Part shown: positions 15,958 through 21,425 of the stretch, one piece after another | Layout: every line of letters starts with the position of its first letter | How positions within the stretch are numbered: position 1 is the stretch's first letter | Origin: EX4572-165 sp964581795 | GTDB taxonomy: Archaea > Thermoplasmatota > E2 > DHVEG-1 | Assembly (NCBI GenBank): GCA_964581795.1 | Contig: CAZOPW010000045.1 | Span: 1 to 21,425 of the forward strand | Direction of reading: 5' to 3' | DNA length: 21,425 bases | The notes under the pieces: model-generated | The model's database searches: none | What the model was told of the DNA's origin: nothing | Seen by the model: only the letters and a program-made list of their open reading frames with translations | Position numbers and translations under genes: made by a program

Positions 15958-16006
15958 TAAAAGGGGATACAATTGACAAAAAAGAGAAATATGTGCTCCC
16001 CTTTTA
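15958..16006. repeat. 10-bp perfect stem-loop
   Basis: TAAAAGGGGA (15958-15967) pairs perfectly with TCCCCTTTTA (15997-16006) across a 29-nt loop. It lies about 90 nt upstream of the metallo-hydrolase start, outside any gene. The role is unknown. Confidence 0.6.
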
Positions 16007-16152
16007 TTTATACATCCGAATCTACATACCATATTTAAATTTTACTTAATTTATAATATGAGGAAAACCGATAAAAATTAATAATAATCAATTGCAACAA
16101 ATGTTATTGAAAAGATTTATAAAGTTATAAGTATATTATTATTTTAACGGGG

Positions 16153-16353
16153 TTTTTAAATAAAGGAGGCAGGATGAAAGGGAGATTTTTCTCCCTTTTT
16201 TTCCAAACTACTTATTTTTATATTAAAAAATCGTATTTTGCACAATAAAATAAGAAGACGTTTTTAATATGGTGTTTTTATTTAATATATGGAGAGCGGA
16301 ACGTGTATATAAATAATGATTTTAATTTTTAATATGCCTCCTTTAATTAAAAA
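16153..16353. repeat. 19-nt inverted repeat with GGAGGC core
   Basis: TTTTTAAATAAAGGAGGCA (16153-16171, plus strand) recurs inverted as TTTTTAATTAAAGGAGGCA on the minus strand (16335-16353), 18 of 19 positions identical, with 163 nt between the arms. A second, weaker pair is GGAGAGCGGAA (16291-16301) and GGAGAACGGAG on the minus strand (16364-16374), 9 of 11 identical. Confidence 0.6.
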
Positions 16354-16463
16354 ACGTTTCAAACTCCGTTCTCCCCTCTTTTGCATTTAACCTTTCAATT
16401 ATAATTTTATGAGATATAAATACTTTTAAAATGATGATGACTAGAATTTAAATAATAAATTGA

Positions 16464-16538
16464 TGGGCCCGCCCGAATTTGAATCGGGGTTCATGGCTCC
16501 CAAAGCCACGAGGATGGGCCAAGCTACCCCACGGGCCC
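16464..16538 (-). tRNA. trnP: tRNA-Pro (anticodon TGG)
   Basis: 75 nt on the minus strand. The acceptor stem is GGGCCCG/CGGGCCC with discriminator A, the D arm has GGGTAGCTTGG, the anticodon stem is GTGGC/GCCAT with loop TTTGGGA (anticodon TGG, decoding CCA), and the T arm is CCCGA-TTCAAAT-TCGGG. No intron. CCA is not encoded; the next bases are TCA. The T-rich 3' flank could end transcription. Confidence 0.95.
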
Positions 16539-16574
16539 AACATAGTTTGTTGGCTTTCAGGTATCAAACAATCC

Positions 16575-16584
16575 TATATAAAAA
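16575..16584. promoter_or_regulatory. TATA element between tRNA-Pro and CPBP protease, possibly bidirectional
   Basis: TATATAAAAA on plus, TTTTTATATA on minus. On the minus strand it would start RNA near 16553, about 15 nt before the mature tRNA; on the plus strand near 16604, about 14 nt before the protease ATG. No second equally good TATA is visible for either gene. Confidence 0.5.
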
Positions 16585-16617
16585 CTTTTATCAAAGCCTG
16601 CTTAATATCAGCTGTTC

Positions 16618-17373
16618 ATGGACTTTAATTACAAAAATCCAATCCATCTTATTGCATTGATTCTTGTTTTCATTAGCCTATTCATGTTTGTCGTAATACC
16701 AATTTTTACCTATTTTGGAATGTTTGGAGATATGACAAGTGCGACAGATCAATTAGCCCAATTCCCAGATAGTTTTAAAATTTTGTTTGAAATCTTTACC
16801 CTTCTCCTCCAGTTAACATTGGTCATTATTTTATTTGTCCTTGTTCCTTTTGTTTGGTATAAATTAGTAAATAGATACTCCGTTTCACAAATGATTGATG
16901 CAATCAGATTGAAAAAAACCAATCTTGATATGTCAATAATCTATGGAATTATAACCGCGGCAATAATGATTGCTGTTGTGATGGGAGTAGGTGTATTACT
17001 TTCATTACTTGGATTTGATTTGGAAAATGCGAGTAACATTAAAGATATTGAACAACTTTTTTCTATTCCTGCAACCTTAATTTTAATTGTCTTCCAACCA
17101 ATCACTGAAGAAATTTTTTACAGAGGATTCTTACTAGAAAAAATTGAGAAAATGAGTTCAGCACCAGTAGCAATAATAATAACAGGTGTTCTATTTGGAT
17201 TAGCTCATCTCACCACAGCTAATCTCTATCCTGCTTTACTTACTGGAATTGCAGGAGTGATACTTGCCGTGTTAGTGATAAAAACAAAGAATTTAACTGC
17301 AGCAATCATAGCTCATATTCTGTTTAACGTGATTAGTTTTTCAATATATACACTTGGCCAATCATTTGTTTGA
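16618..17373 (+). CDS. CPBP-family intramembrane metalloprotease
   Basis: 251-residue polytopic membrane protein of the CPBP (CAAX protease/bacteriocin-processing, formerly Abi) family, related to Rce1. Hydrophobic helices cover about 10-35, 57-81, 107-132, 148-163, 183-199, 204-222 and 226-245. Motif 1 is EEIFYRGF (E164, E165, R169), motif 2 is FGLAHL (H197) and motif 3 is HILFN (H233, N237), so the glutamate/histidine active site is complete. Members cleave prenylated or other membrane-linked substrates; the archaeal substrate is unknown. It diverges from tRNA-Pro. The ATG at 16618 follows a TATA element by about 39 nt, allowing a short leader. Confidence 0.92.
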   Translation: MDFNYKNPIHLIALILVFISLFMFVVIPIFTYFGMFGDMTSATDQLAQFPDSFKILFEIFTLLLQLTLVIILFVLVPFVWYKLVNRYSVSQMIDAIRLKKTNLDMSIIYGIITAAIMIAVVMGVGVLLSLLGFDLENASNIKDIEQLFSIPATLILIVFQPITEEIFYRGFLLEKIEKMSSAPVAIIITGVLFGLAHLTTANLYPALLTGIAGVILAVLVIKTKNLTAAIIAHILFNVISFSIYTLGQSFV

Positions 17374-17390
17374 AAAGAATTCAACACAAT

Positions 17391-17400
17391 CTCTATATAG
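17391..17400 (+). promoter_or_regulatory. TATA-like box upstream of ndk
   Basis: CTCTATATAG lies about 67 nt before the ndk ATG and 18 nt after the CPBP stop codon. It would give a leader of about 40 nt carrying the AAAGGTGA ribosome site at 17446-17453. Confidence 0.4.
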
Positions 17401-17462
17401 AATAATAATATCCCACCATTCATAATTTCAAAAATATGAGATATCAAAGGTGACTGAGAATT

Positions 17463-17918
17463 ATGAGTAAGGAACAAACATTTGTCATGGTCAAACCTGA
17501 TGCAGTTCAACGTGGTCTTATCGGAAAAATTATTACTCGGTTCGAACAGAGAGGAATAAAACTTATCGCATTGAAACTTGTATCTGTAAGCAAAGAATTA
17601 GCTGAGAAACATTATGGAATACATAAAGGAAAACCTTTTTTTGAACCTACTGTGAAATATATCACATCATCTCCAGTGGTTGCGATGGTTTTAGAAGGAG
17701 AAAACGTTATCGAAATGGTTCGATCTATGATGGGTAAAACAAATCCTGCTGAAGCAGCACCAGGTACAATTAGAGGAGACTTTGGGCAATTCATTGGTAG
17801 AAATATCGTTCATGGGTCTGATGGCCCGGATACCGCTGAATTTGAAATCAATTTATGGTTTTCAAATGAAGAACTTGCTGAATATGAACGGATCGATGAA
17901 ACATGGTTAAGTGAATAA
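17463..17918 (+). CDS. ndk: Nucleoside diphosphate kinase
   Basis: 151 residues, normal for the family. It transfers the gamma-phosphate from ATP to nucleoside diphosphates through a phosphohistidine. The active-site His is in NIVHGSDGPDTAEFEI; the N-terminal FVMVKPDAVQRGLIGKII and the central RSMMGKTNPAEAAPGTIRGDFG segment (nucleotide binding) are intact. AAAGGTGA lies 9 nt before the ATG. It is followed by a T-rich stretch (17932-17950) that may end the transcript. A routine housekeeping gene. Confidence 0.98.
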   Translation: MSKEQTFVMVKPDAVQRGLIGKIITRFEQRGIKLIALKLVSVSKELAEKHYGIHKGKPFFEPTVKYITSSPVVAMVLEGENVIEMVRSMMGKTNPAEAAPGTIRGDFGQFIGRNIVHGSDGPDTAEFEINLWFSNEELAEYERIDETWLSE

Positions 17919-17988
17919 AATCGAACATCTCATTTTTCTTTTTATTTATTACACTTCGTCCAATTCTTTTTCATGTGCAGCCGGTGGA

Positions 17989-17996
17989 TTTATAAC
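17989..17996 (+). promoter_or_regulatory. TATA box for the beta-helix protein gene
   Basis: TTTATAAC is centred about 29 nt before the ATG at 18022, so the message is probably leaderless. No ribosome-binding sequence precedes that ATG, which agrees. Confidence 0.5.
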
Positions 17997-18021
17997 AAGT
18001 AAATGAATACCAAAGTAGCAT

Positions 18022-18951
18022 ATGGTTTTTGACCGTCGAACACTTGTTATACCGGATGGGACGATAATAGAAGAAGATTGCATTCAAAGTACTGGTGATG
18101 TGATCATCGGTGATCGATGTCTTGTTCAATTTGGCATCAAAACAGATGGAAGAATCTTCATTGGTGAACACGTTATCATTGATGGAGATTTGTCAGCAAC
18201 AGGTGATATTAGAGTAGATATTTTTTCAAGGATTCGTGGGAAGGTTGAAAGTAAACAAAACGTCTATTTAGGGGAAAAAGTAACAGTTGATGGAAATCTA
18301 TCCGTGACTGGAGATTTAGATGTTGGAGACAGTGTGGATGTGAAGGAAGGTTTTGAAGCGAAAGGATGGATTAATATCCGCAGTCCAATTCCTATGGTTA
18401 TTTATATTTTTATATATTTAATGCAATTGTTAAAAATGGGTCGAAGTGAAGAAATCGAACGTATTCTAAGTGAATTGGAGGAACATGAAGGCGAACCGAT
18501 CCCAATTTCAGAAGTATTCTTATTTGTTCCTAGTAATTCCATGGTTGGTAAAAATTCAAAAATAGATGGAAACCTTAGAGTTGGTAAACAAGCTTTGATT
18601 CATGGATCATATGAAGTGAAGGGAAACGCAGTATTTGGTGATGATACGGTATTTCATGGAAATGTTACCGCAGGTGGAAATGCGTTCTTTGGGAAACAGA
18701 ACAAAGTACATGGATCTATCCAAGCAGGAGATGCTATTCGGCTTGATGAAAACACAGAAGTTACAGGTGATGTTGATGGTGTCAAAATTCATTTAGCAAA
18801 AACAGCGGCTATTCGTGGTACCTGTTATGCTTCCCATGGAATGACTTTTATTACTCCTTATGATTATGAAGCTGATGAAAAGATTCGACGGTTTGAAGAA
18901 GACTTAGAACTCTTTGAACCGGTTAAAGAATCTGAGGAGACGTCCTCATGA
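18022..18951 (+). CDS. Bactofilin-like / polymer-forming beta-helix protein
   Basis: 309 residues built of short repeats (G-x-hydrophobic-x-hydrophobic-G-D type), such as IEEDCIQSTGDVIIGDRCLV, VTVDGNLSVTGDLDVGD and IDGNLRVGKQALIHGSYEV. This is the pattern of a right- or left-handed beta-helix as in bactofilins and the polymer-forming cytoskeletal family. Two beta-helix blocks (about 5-120 and 167-280) are separated by a non-repetitive insert (122-165) with a hydrophobic run VIYIFIYLMQLL followed by a charged helix EEIERILSELEEH, which might touch the membrane. The tail is acidic. No acyltransferase His motif is clear. Its TGA overlaps the ychF ATG by 4 nt. A scaffold or polymer role is inferred from the family. 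Confidence 0.75.
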   Translation: MVFDRRTLVIPDGTIIEEDCIQSTGDVIIGDRCLVQFGIKTDGRIFIGEHVIIDGDLSATGDIRVDIFSRIRGKVESKQNVYLGEKVTVDGNLSVTGDLDVGDSVDVKEGFEAKGWINIRSPIPMVIYIFIYLMQLLKMGRSEEIERILSELEEHEGEPIPISEVFLFVPSNSMVGKNSKIDGNLRVGKQALIHGSYEVKGNAVFGDDTVFHGNVTAGGNAFFGKQNKVHGSIQAGDAIRLDENTEVTGDVDGVKIHLAKTAAIRGTCYASHGMTFITPYDYEADEKIRRFEEDLELFEPVKESEETSS

Positions 18952-19564
18952 GTATGATGATTGGTATTGTTGGAAAACCAAATGTGGGAAAATCAACGTT
19001 TTTTAATGCTGCAACTGATGCACACGCTGAAATTGCTAATTATCCATTCACAACTATTGATGCAAATCATGGTGTGATGTATGTTCGCAAGCCATGTCCC
19101 CATACTGATTTCAATTTGACTTGTACGCCTCATAATTCAAAGTGTATTGAAGGGACTCGTTATGTTCCTATTGAAGCACTTGATGTTGCAGGACTTGTTC
19201 CTGATGCATTTAAAGGACGTGGATTGGGAAATAAGTTCCTTGATGAACTCAGACAAGCACATGCATTGATTCATATTGTCGATGGATCGGGAAGTACTGA
19301 TTCAGAAGGAAACCCATGTAAACCGGGTAATTACAACCCTCTTAATGATGTTGATTTTTTAGAAAAGGAAATTAATTATTGGCTTGAGGGAATTATTAAA
19401 AAAAGCTGGGATAACATTGCGCGGAGAGCCCAGCTTGAGGGTAAAAAAATTGAACGGTTACTTGCTGAGCAACTTACTGGTCTAGGTGTCAAGGAAAGTC
19501 ACATTCAATCAGCAATAAGAAAATTGCAGTTGAACATTGATAAACCATCGAGTTGGACTGATGA
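18948..19564 (+). CDS. ychF: Archaeal YchF-type GTPase/ATPase (3' end lost in gap)
   Basis: 205 N-terminal residues of a translation-associated Obg/YchF-family P-loop NTPase. G1 is GIVGKPNVGKST (6-17), switch-type ANYPFTTID is present, G3 is DVAGLV, and GRGLGNKFLDELRQAHALIHIVDGSGSTD follows, in the wording of archaeal members (MJ1332 type), which include the extra Cys-containing segment (PCPHTDFNLTCTPHNSKC). The G4 specificity motif and C-terminal TGS domain fall in the N gap. Full archaeal proteins are about 390-400 residues, so roughly half is missing. The ATG is in a 4-nt overlap with the beta-helix gene, implying coupled translation. It should act with ribosomes in translation or stress control. 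Confidence 0.92.
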
Positions 19565-19664
19565 NNNNNNNNNNNNNNNNNNNNNNNNNNNNNNNNNNNN
19601 NNNNNNNNNNNNNNNNNNNNNNNNNNNNNNNNNNNNNNNNNNNNNNNNNNNNNNNNNNNNNNNN
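19565..19664. other. Assembly gap (100 N)
   Basis: Exactly 100 N, the conventional placeholder for an unknown length. The gap lies inside ychF. The 27 nt right after it (to the TAA at 19689-19691) do not resemble a YchF C-terminus in any frame, so missing sequence may exceed 100 nt and may contain more than one gene end. Confidence 0.95.
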
Positions 19665-19722
19665 ATTATGGGATCACTCTTCATTGCTTAACTCGTATGA
19701 GTTTTCTAGGAGGAAGAATATA

Positions 19723-20082
19723 GTGCAAGGAAAAAAATTTAATCCGAATCAGACGTCGCTCTCTCAAATGTTTAATCAAAATATTTCACTTGAAGAAATA
19801 CCGTTTAAAACGATGAAGGTTACGATTTATGCCTTGCGTTGGATTTTTTTACTTATCTTTTTATTTATCATCGTTGGAATTGTCCTCTTATTTGTAACTG
19901 GGGGCCAATCGTATTTACAAGCAATTGTAGGGTATAGTATCACTGGTTTTTTCACCTTTTTCATGGGATATTTCGGTTGGATTCTTGCCCAGGGAATTAT
20001 TGAAATGATTACTGGAAAGGAACCAAAAGAGGAACGAACATTTTCTTACTTTTTCAGTAAAAAAAATAAATATCGCTTCTAA
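19723..20082 (+). CDS. Small two-helix membrane protein
   Basis: 119 residues from a GTG start with a strong AGGAGGA site (19708-19714) 8 nt upstream; the frame is open back to the gap but the ribosome site decides this start. Residues 1-33 are polar, then two hydrophobic helices (about 37-59 and 67-93), then a basic tail with EMITGKEPKEERTFSYFFSKKN. I do not recognise the family. The gene may be in the same unit as ychF, but the gap prevents saying so. It is followed by a bidirectional terminator and a convergent lipoprotein gene. Confidence 0.65.
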   Translation: MQGKKFNPNQTSLSQMFNQNISLEEIPFKTMKVTIYALRWIFLLIFLFIIVGIVLLFVTGGQSYLQAIVGYSITGFFTFFMGYFGWILAQGIIEMITGKEPKEERTFSYFFSKKNKYRF

Positions 20083-20108
20083 AAAAAGAAAATTAAAAAA
20101 AAGAAAAA

Positions 20109-20140
20109 AATCCTTTTTTTAAGGATTATCTTTTATTTTT
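20109..20140. terminator. Bidirectional terminator between convergent genes
   Basis: Stem AATCCTT/AAGGATT (20109-20115 with 20121-20127, 5-nt loop) is followed by a T-rich tract on plus (to 20142). On the minus strand it is followed by a long T-rich tract (20108 down to about 20083). It sits exactly between the stops of the two converging genes. Confidence 0.7.
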
Positions 20141-20141
20141 T

Positions 20142-21065
20142 TTAAGGTAAAATAACTTTATCTATGACGTGAATGACACCGTTACTACATTCCATGTCAG
20201 ATGCAGATAGGATAACTTTTGCATCATCAATGTAAATACTTTGATTAATGATTTGTACAGTTATGTTTGACCCTTGAACCGTGGTAGCAGTCATATTATC
20301 GCTTAATTCATATGAATACACTATGTCTGGAACAACATGGTAGGTAAGAATATCAGTTAGATTCGCAGTGTCATTGTTAATGAGATTATTTAGATACTCT
20401 GTGTCTAAATCACTAAAAGCTACATCAGTAGGAGCAAATACAGTATATTCTGCTGATTCATCTGATAGTGTGTCAACTAAATCAGCTGCGACAACGGCAT
20501 CGACGAGCGTGTTTAAATCGTTAAATGAAATCGCTTTTTCAACAATATTATCCTTAGGAACAAGGACAGTATCAATGACGTGAATAACTCCATTGCTACA
20601 TTCTATATCAGCAGTGGTTACCTCTGCATCATTAACATATACGGTTCCATCATCAATAGTAATGTCAACATATTTACCTTGCAACGTTTCTACACTCATT
20701 CCATCAGAAAGATCACTAGACATAACGGTTCCAGAGAGAACATGATAAGTCAATATTTTAGTTAAATTATCCGTGTCGTTCTGAACTAGATTCGTTAGGT
20801 AATCACTCTCCAACTCCGAAAATGCTGCATCTGTAGGAGCAAATACGGTGAATTCTTTTGATTCGTTAGCCAGTGCACTATCTAAGCCTGCTGTAATGAG
20901 TGCCTCAACAAGAGTGTCAAAGTCATCATTTGCAGACGCAGTTTGAACGATATTTTTAGGTTCTTCTTCTTTTTCTTCTTCTACGCATCCGGAATATGCA
21001 AGAACAGTGAGTAGTAACGCAAAAAACAGGATGCCTGATATGAGTTTATATCTTGTATTTTTCAT
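20142..21065 (-). CDS. Two-domain fasciclin (FAS1) lipoprotein
   Basis: 307 residues. Signal peptide with hydrophobic core (8-23) and lipobox AYSGC (C27 as lipid anchor), an EEEKEEE linker, then two FAS1 domains (about 38-173 and 174-307). Both show the FAS1 H1 signature (FTVFAPTDAAFSEL and YTVFAPTDVAFSDL) and end in ECSNGVIHVID plus a hydrophobic tail, so they arose by duplication. FAS1 proteins are surface adhesion or matrix modules; here it would be anchored outside the cell. Several Asn-x-Thr/Ser sequons suit surface glycosylation. GAGGAGAGG lies 6 nt before the ATG. Stand-alone gene on the minus strand between convergent and divergent plus-strand genes. The partner is unknown. Confidence 0.92.
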   Translation of the reverse strand: MKNTRYKLISGILFFALLLTVLAYSGCVEEEKEEEPKNIVQTASANDDFDTLVEALITAGLDSALANESKEFTVFAPTDAAFSELESDYLTNLVQNDTDNLTKILTYHVLSGTVMSSDLSDGMSVETLQGKYVDITIDDGTVYVNDAEVTTADIECSNGVIHVIDTVLVPKDNIVEKAISFNDLNTLVDAVVAADLVDTLSDESAEYTVFAPTDVAFSDLDTEYLNNLINNDTANLTDILTYHVVPDIVYSYELSDNMTATTVQGSNITVQIINQSIYIDDAKVILSASDMECSNGVIHVIDKVILP

Positions 21066-21117
21066 GTGTGCCTCTCCTCACTTCTTTTATAAATCTGTTG
21101 GCTAAATACGCTTCATA

Positions 21118-21127
21118 CTATATAAAT
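21118..21127 (-). promoter_or_regulatory. TATA-like box for the FAS1 lipoprotein
   Basis: ATTTATATAG on the minus strand would place the RNA start near 21096, leaving a leader of about 30 nt that contains GAGGAGAGG. A second candidate, TTTATAAA at 21086-21093, would give a nearly leaderless start. Confidence 0.4.
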
Positions 21128-21275
21128 GATATAGTCTATATACGTATAAATATTCTATATATTATTTTATTAAAAAATTAAAAATGGGGTAAAAATAATA
21201 AAAATCCTTCATAATAAAAAAATAAATATTTATTGTACTATTACACAAAAAATTAAAAGACTTACCGTGTTGTGA

Positions 21276-21284
21276 GTATAAAAG
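21276..21284 (+). promoter_or_regulatory. TATA-like box for the TatD-like gene
   Basis: GTATAAAAG, centred about 31 nt before the ATG at 21311. RNA would start within a few bases of the start codon. Confidence 0.4.
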
Positions 21285-21310
21285 AAATCATTGGATATTT
21301 GGAGAATCTT

Positions 21311-21425
21311 ATGATAATTTTTGATAACCATTTACATTTACGCCGAGACGGAAAATACATTGAAGCGGTTAAAGAATTCAAACGAGCTGGAGGCACCCAT
21401 TTTATCCTTTGTCAATACCCAAACG
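21311..21425 (+). CDS. TatD-like metal-dependent hydrolase (5' end only)
   Basis: First 38 codons only, open to the window edge. The opening DNHLHLRRDG carries the H-x-H metal-binding pair of the amidohydrolase/TatD superfamily, followed by an amphipathic helix (YIEAVKEFKRAGGTHFILCQYPN), closely in the style of archaeal TatD-related proteins. Family members are Mg/Zn-dependent DNases or deacylases. A GGAG sequence lies 7 nt before the ATG and a TATA-like GTATAAAAG about 31 nt upstream. The rest of the active site is outside the window. Confidence 0.75.
   Translation, partial: MIIFDNHLHLRRDGKYIEAVKEFKRAGGTHFILCQYPN

Larger units (their letters stand above)
15867..16463. other. Long non-coding region with inverted repeats
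   Basis: About 600 very AT-rich bases between the metallo-hydrolase and tRNA-Pro, with no convincing gene. It holds a 10-bp perfect stem (15958-15967 with 15997-16006), a tight GGGAGA/TCTCCC hairpin followed by T residues near 16180-16202, and two interleaved inverted-repeat pairs between 16153 and 16374. Each purine-rich GGAGG-type block follows a TATA-like T/A run. The layout could represent small RNA promoters or protein-binding sites. I cannot name an RNA family. Confidence 0.5.

Noticed and set aside
15832..16032. Minus-strand frame of 66 codons overlapping the metallo-hydrolase start
   Set aside because: Lys/Asn/Phe-rich translation from AT-rich spacer with no domain, overlapping a secure gene in another frame.
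16174..16248. Short frame (24 codons, MKGRFFSLFF start) right after AAAGGAGGC
   Set aside because: The strong SD-like sequence is part of an inverted repeat present in both orientations, the peptide is low-complexity Phe/Tyr/Lys, and its first codons are the arms of a hairpin. A non-coding explanation is better.
15867..16463. CRISPR array in the non-coding region
   Set aside because: Only two copies of each repeat unit, in opposite orientation, with no regular spacing.
16460..16660. Plus-strand frame across the tRNA
   Set aside because: It is antisense to a complete tRNA-Pro cloverleaf and has no independent support.
20142..21065. FAS1 tandem duplication as a recent DNA repeat
   Set aside because: The two domains are alike in protein motifs but diverged at most positions, so this is an old domain duplication, usual for the family.
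1..21425. Insertion sequence, transposase, integrase or phage genes
   Set aside because: No frame shows a transposase, integrase or phage structural motif, and no terminal repeats with target duplications were seen.

Overview
The window is AT-rich DNA from an archaeon, most likely an anaerobic euryarchaeote of the Thermoplasmatota/methanogen-relative type. Evidence for an archaeon is a CTP-dependent riboflavin kinase with an N-terminal winged helix, an MJ1316/DUF504 protein, an archaeal-type YchF GTPase, a tRNA-Pro gene without encoded CCA, and several genes with a TATA-like box about 25-28 nt before the start codon (leaderless-type promoters). The lineage is an inference and no rRNA is present. 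The sequence is a scaffold: a 100-N gap (19565-19664) cuts the YchF gene, and genes run off both ends (an ALDH7-like dehydrogenase on the left, a TatD-like hydrolase on the right).

Region 1-9475 is almost entirely on the minus strand. Its centre is a compact operon that appears to encode an NAD(H)-linked tungsten (or molybdenum) aldehyde oxidoreductase of unusual build. The AOR catalytic protein is split in two. The AOR N-terminal pterin domain is fused to a NuoE-like [2Fe-2S] domain (5541-6869). The AOR C-terminal domains are fused behind a NuoG-like ferredoxin module (1562-3664). Between the two lies a NuoF/HydB-like FMN-NADH subunit (3667-5541). A ThiF-like adenylyltransferase and a ThiS/MoaD-like carrier ending in Gly-Gly follow at once, as expected for pterin dithiolene sulfur supply. 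Upstream in the same direction are a polytopic membrane protein and a secreted protein that looks like the sulfite-oxidase-type molybdopterin-binding fold; a second such protein (8804-9475) lies beyond a small-molecule-kinase-like gene. A MobB gene diverges at 9575. The whole block reads as a tungsten/molybdenum enzyme neighbourhood.

Region 10202-15866 (minus strand) holds a DNA-repair and housekeeping run: metallo-beta-lactamase-fold hydrolase, DUF504 protein, RibK, PolX (polymerase X + PHP nuclease), bacterial-type NAD-dependent DNA ligase LigA (uncommon in archaea), and a small cysteine-rich DUF6485-like protein. PolX and LigA could act together in gap filling and sealing.

Region 15867-16463 is a non-coding stretch of about 600 nt with a 10-bp stem-loop and interleaved inverted repeats built on a TTTTTAAWTAAAGGAGGCA unit. 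It is followed by tRNA-Pro(TGG) on the minus strand, which seems to share a TATA element with a divergent CPBP-family membrane protease.

Region 16618-20082 (plus strand) carries the CPBP protease, nucleoside diphosphate kinase, a bactofilin/polymer-forming beta-helix protein overlapping the YchF GTPase by 4 nt, the assembly gap, and a small two-helix membrane protein. A bidirectional terminator separates it from a convergent two-domain fasciclin (FAS1) lipoprotein (20142-21065). The window ends in the first codons of a TatD-like gene.
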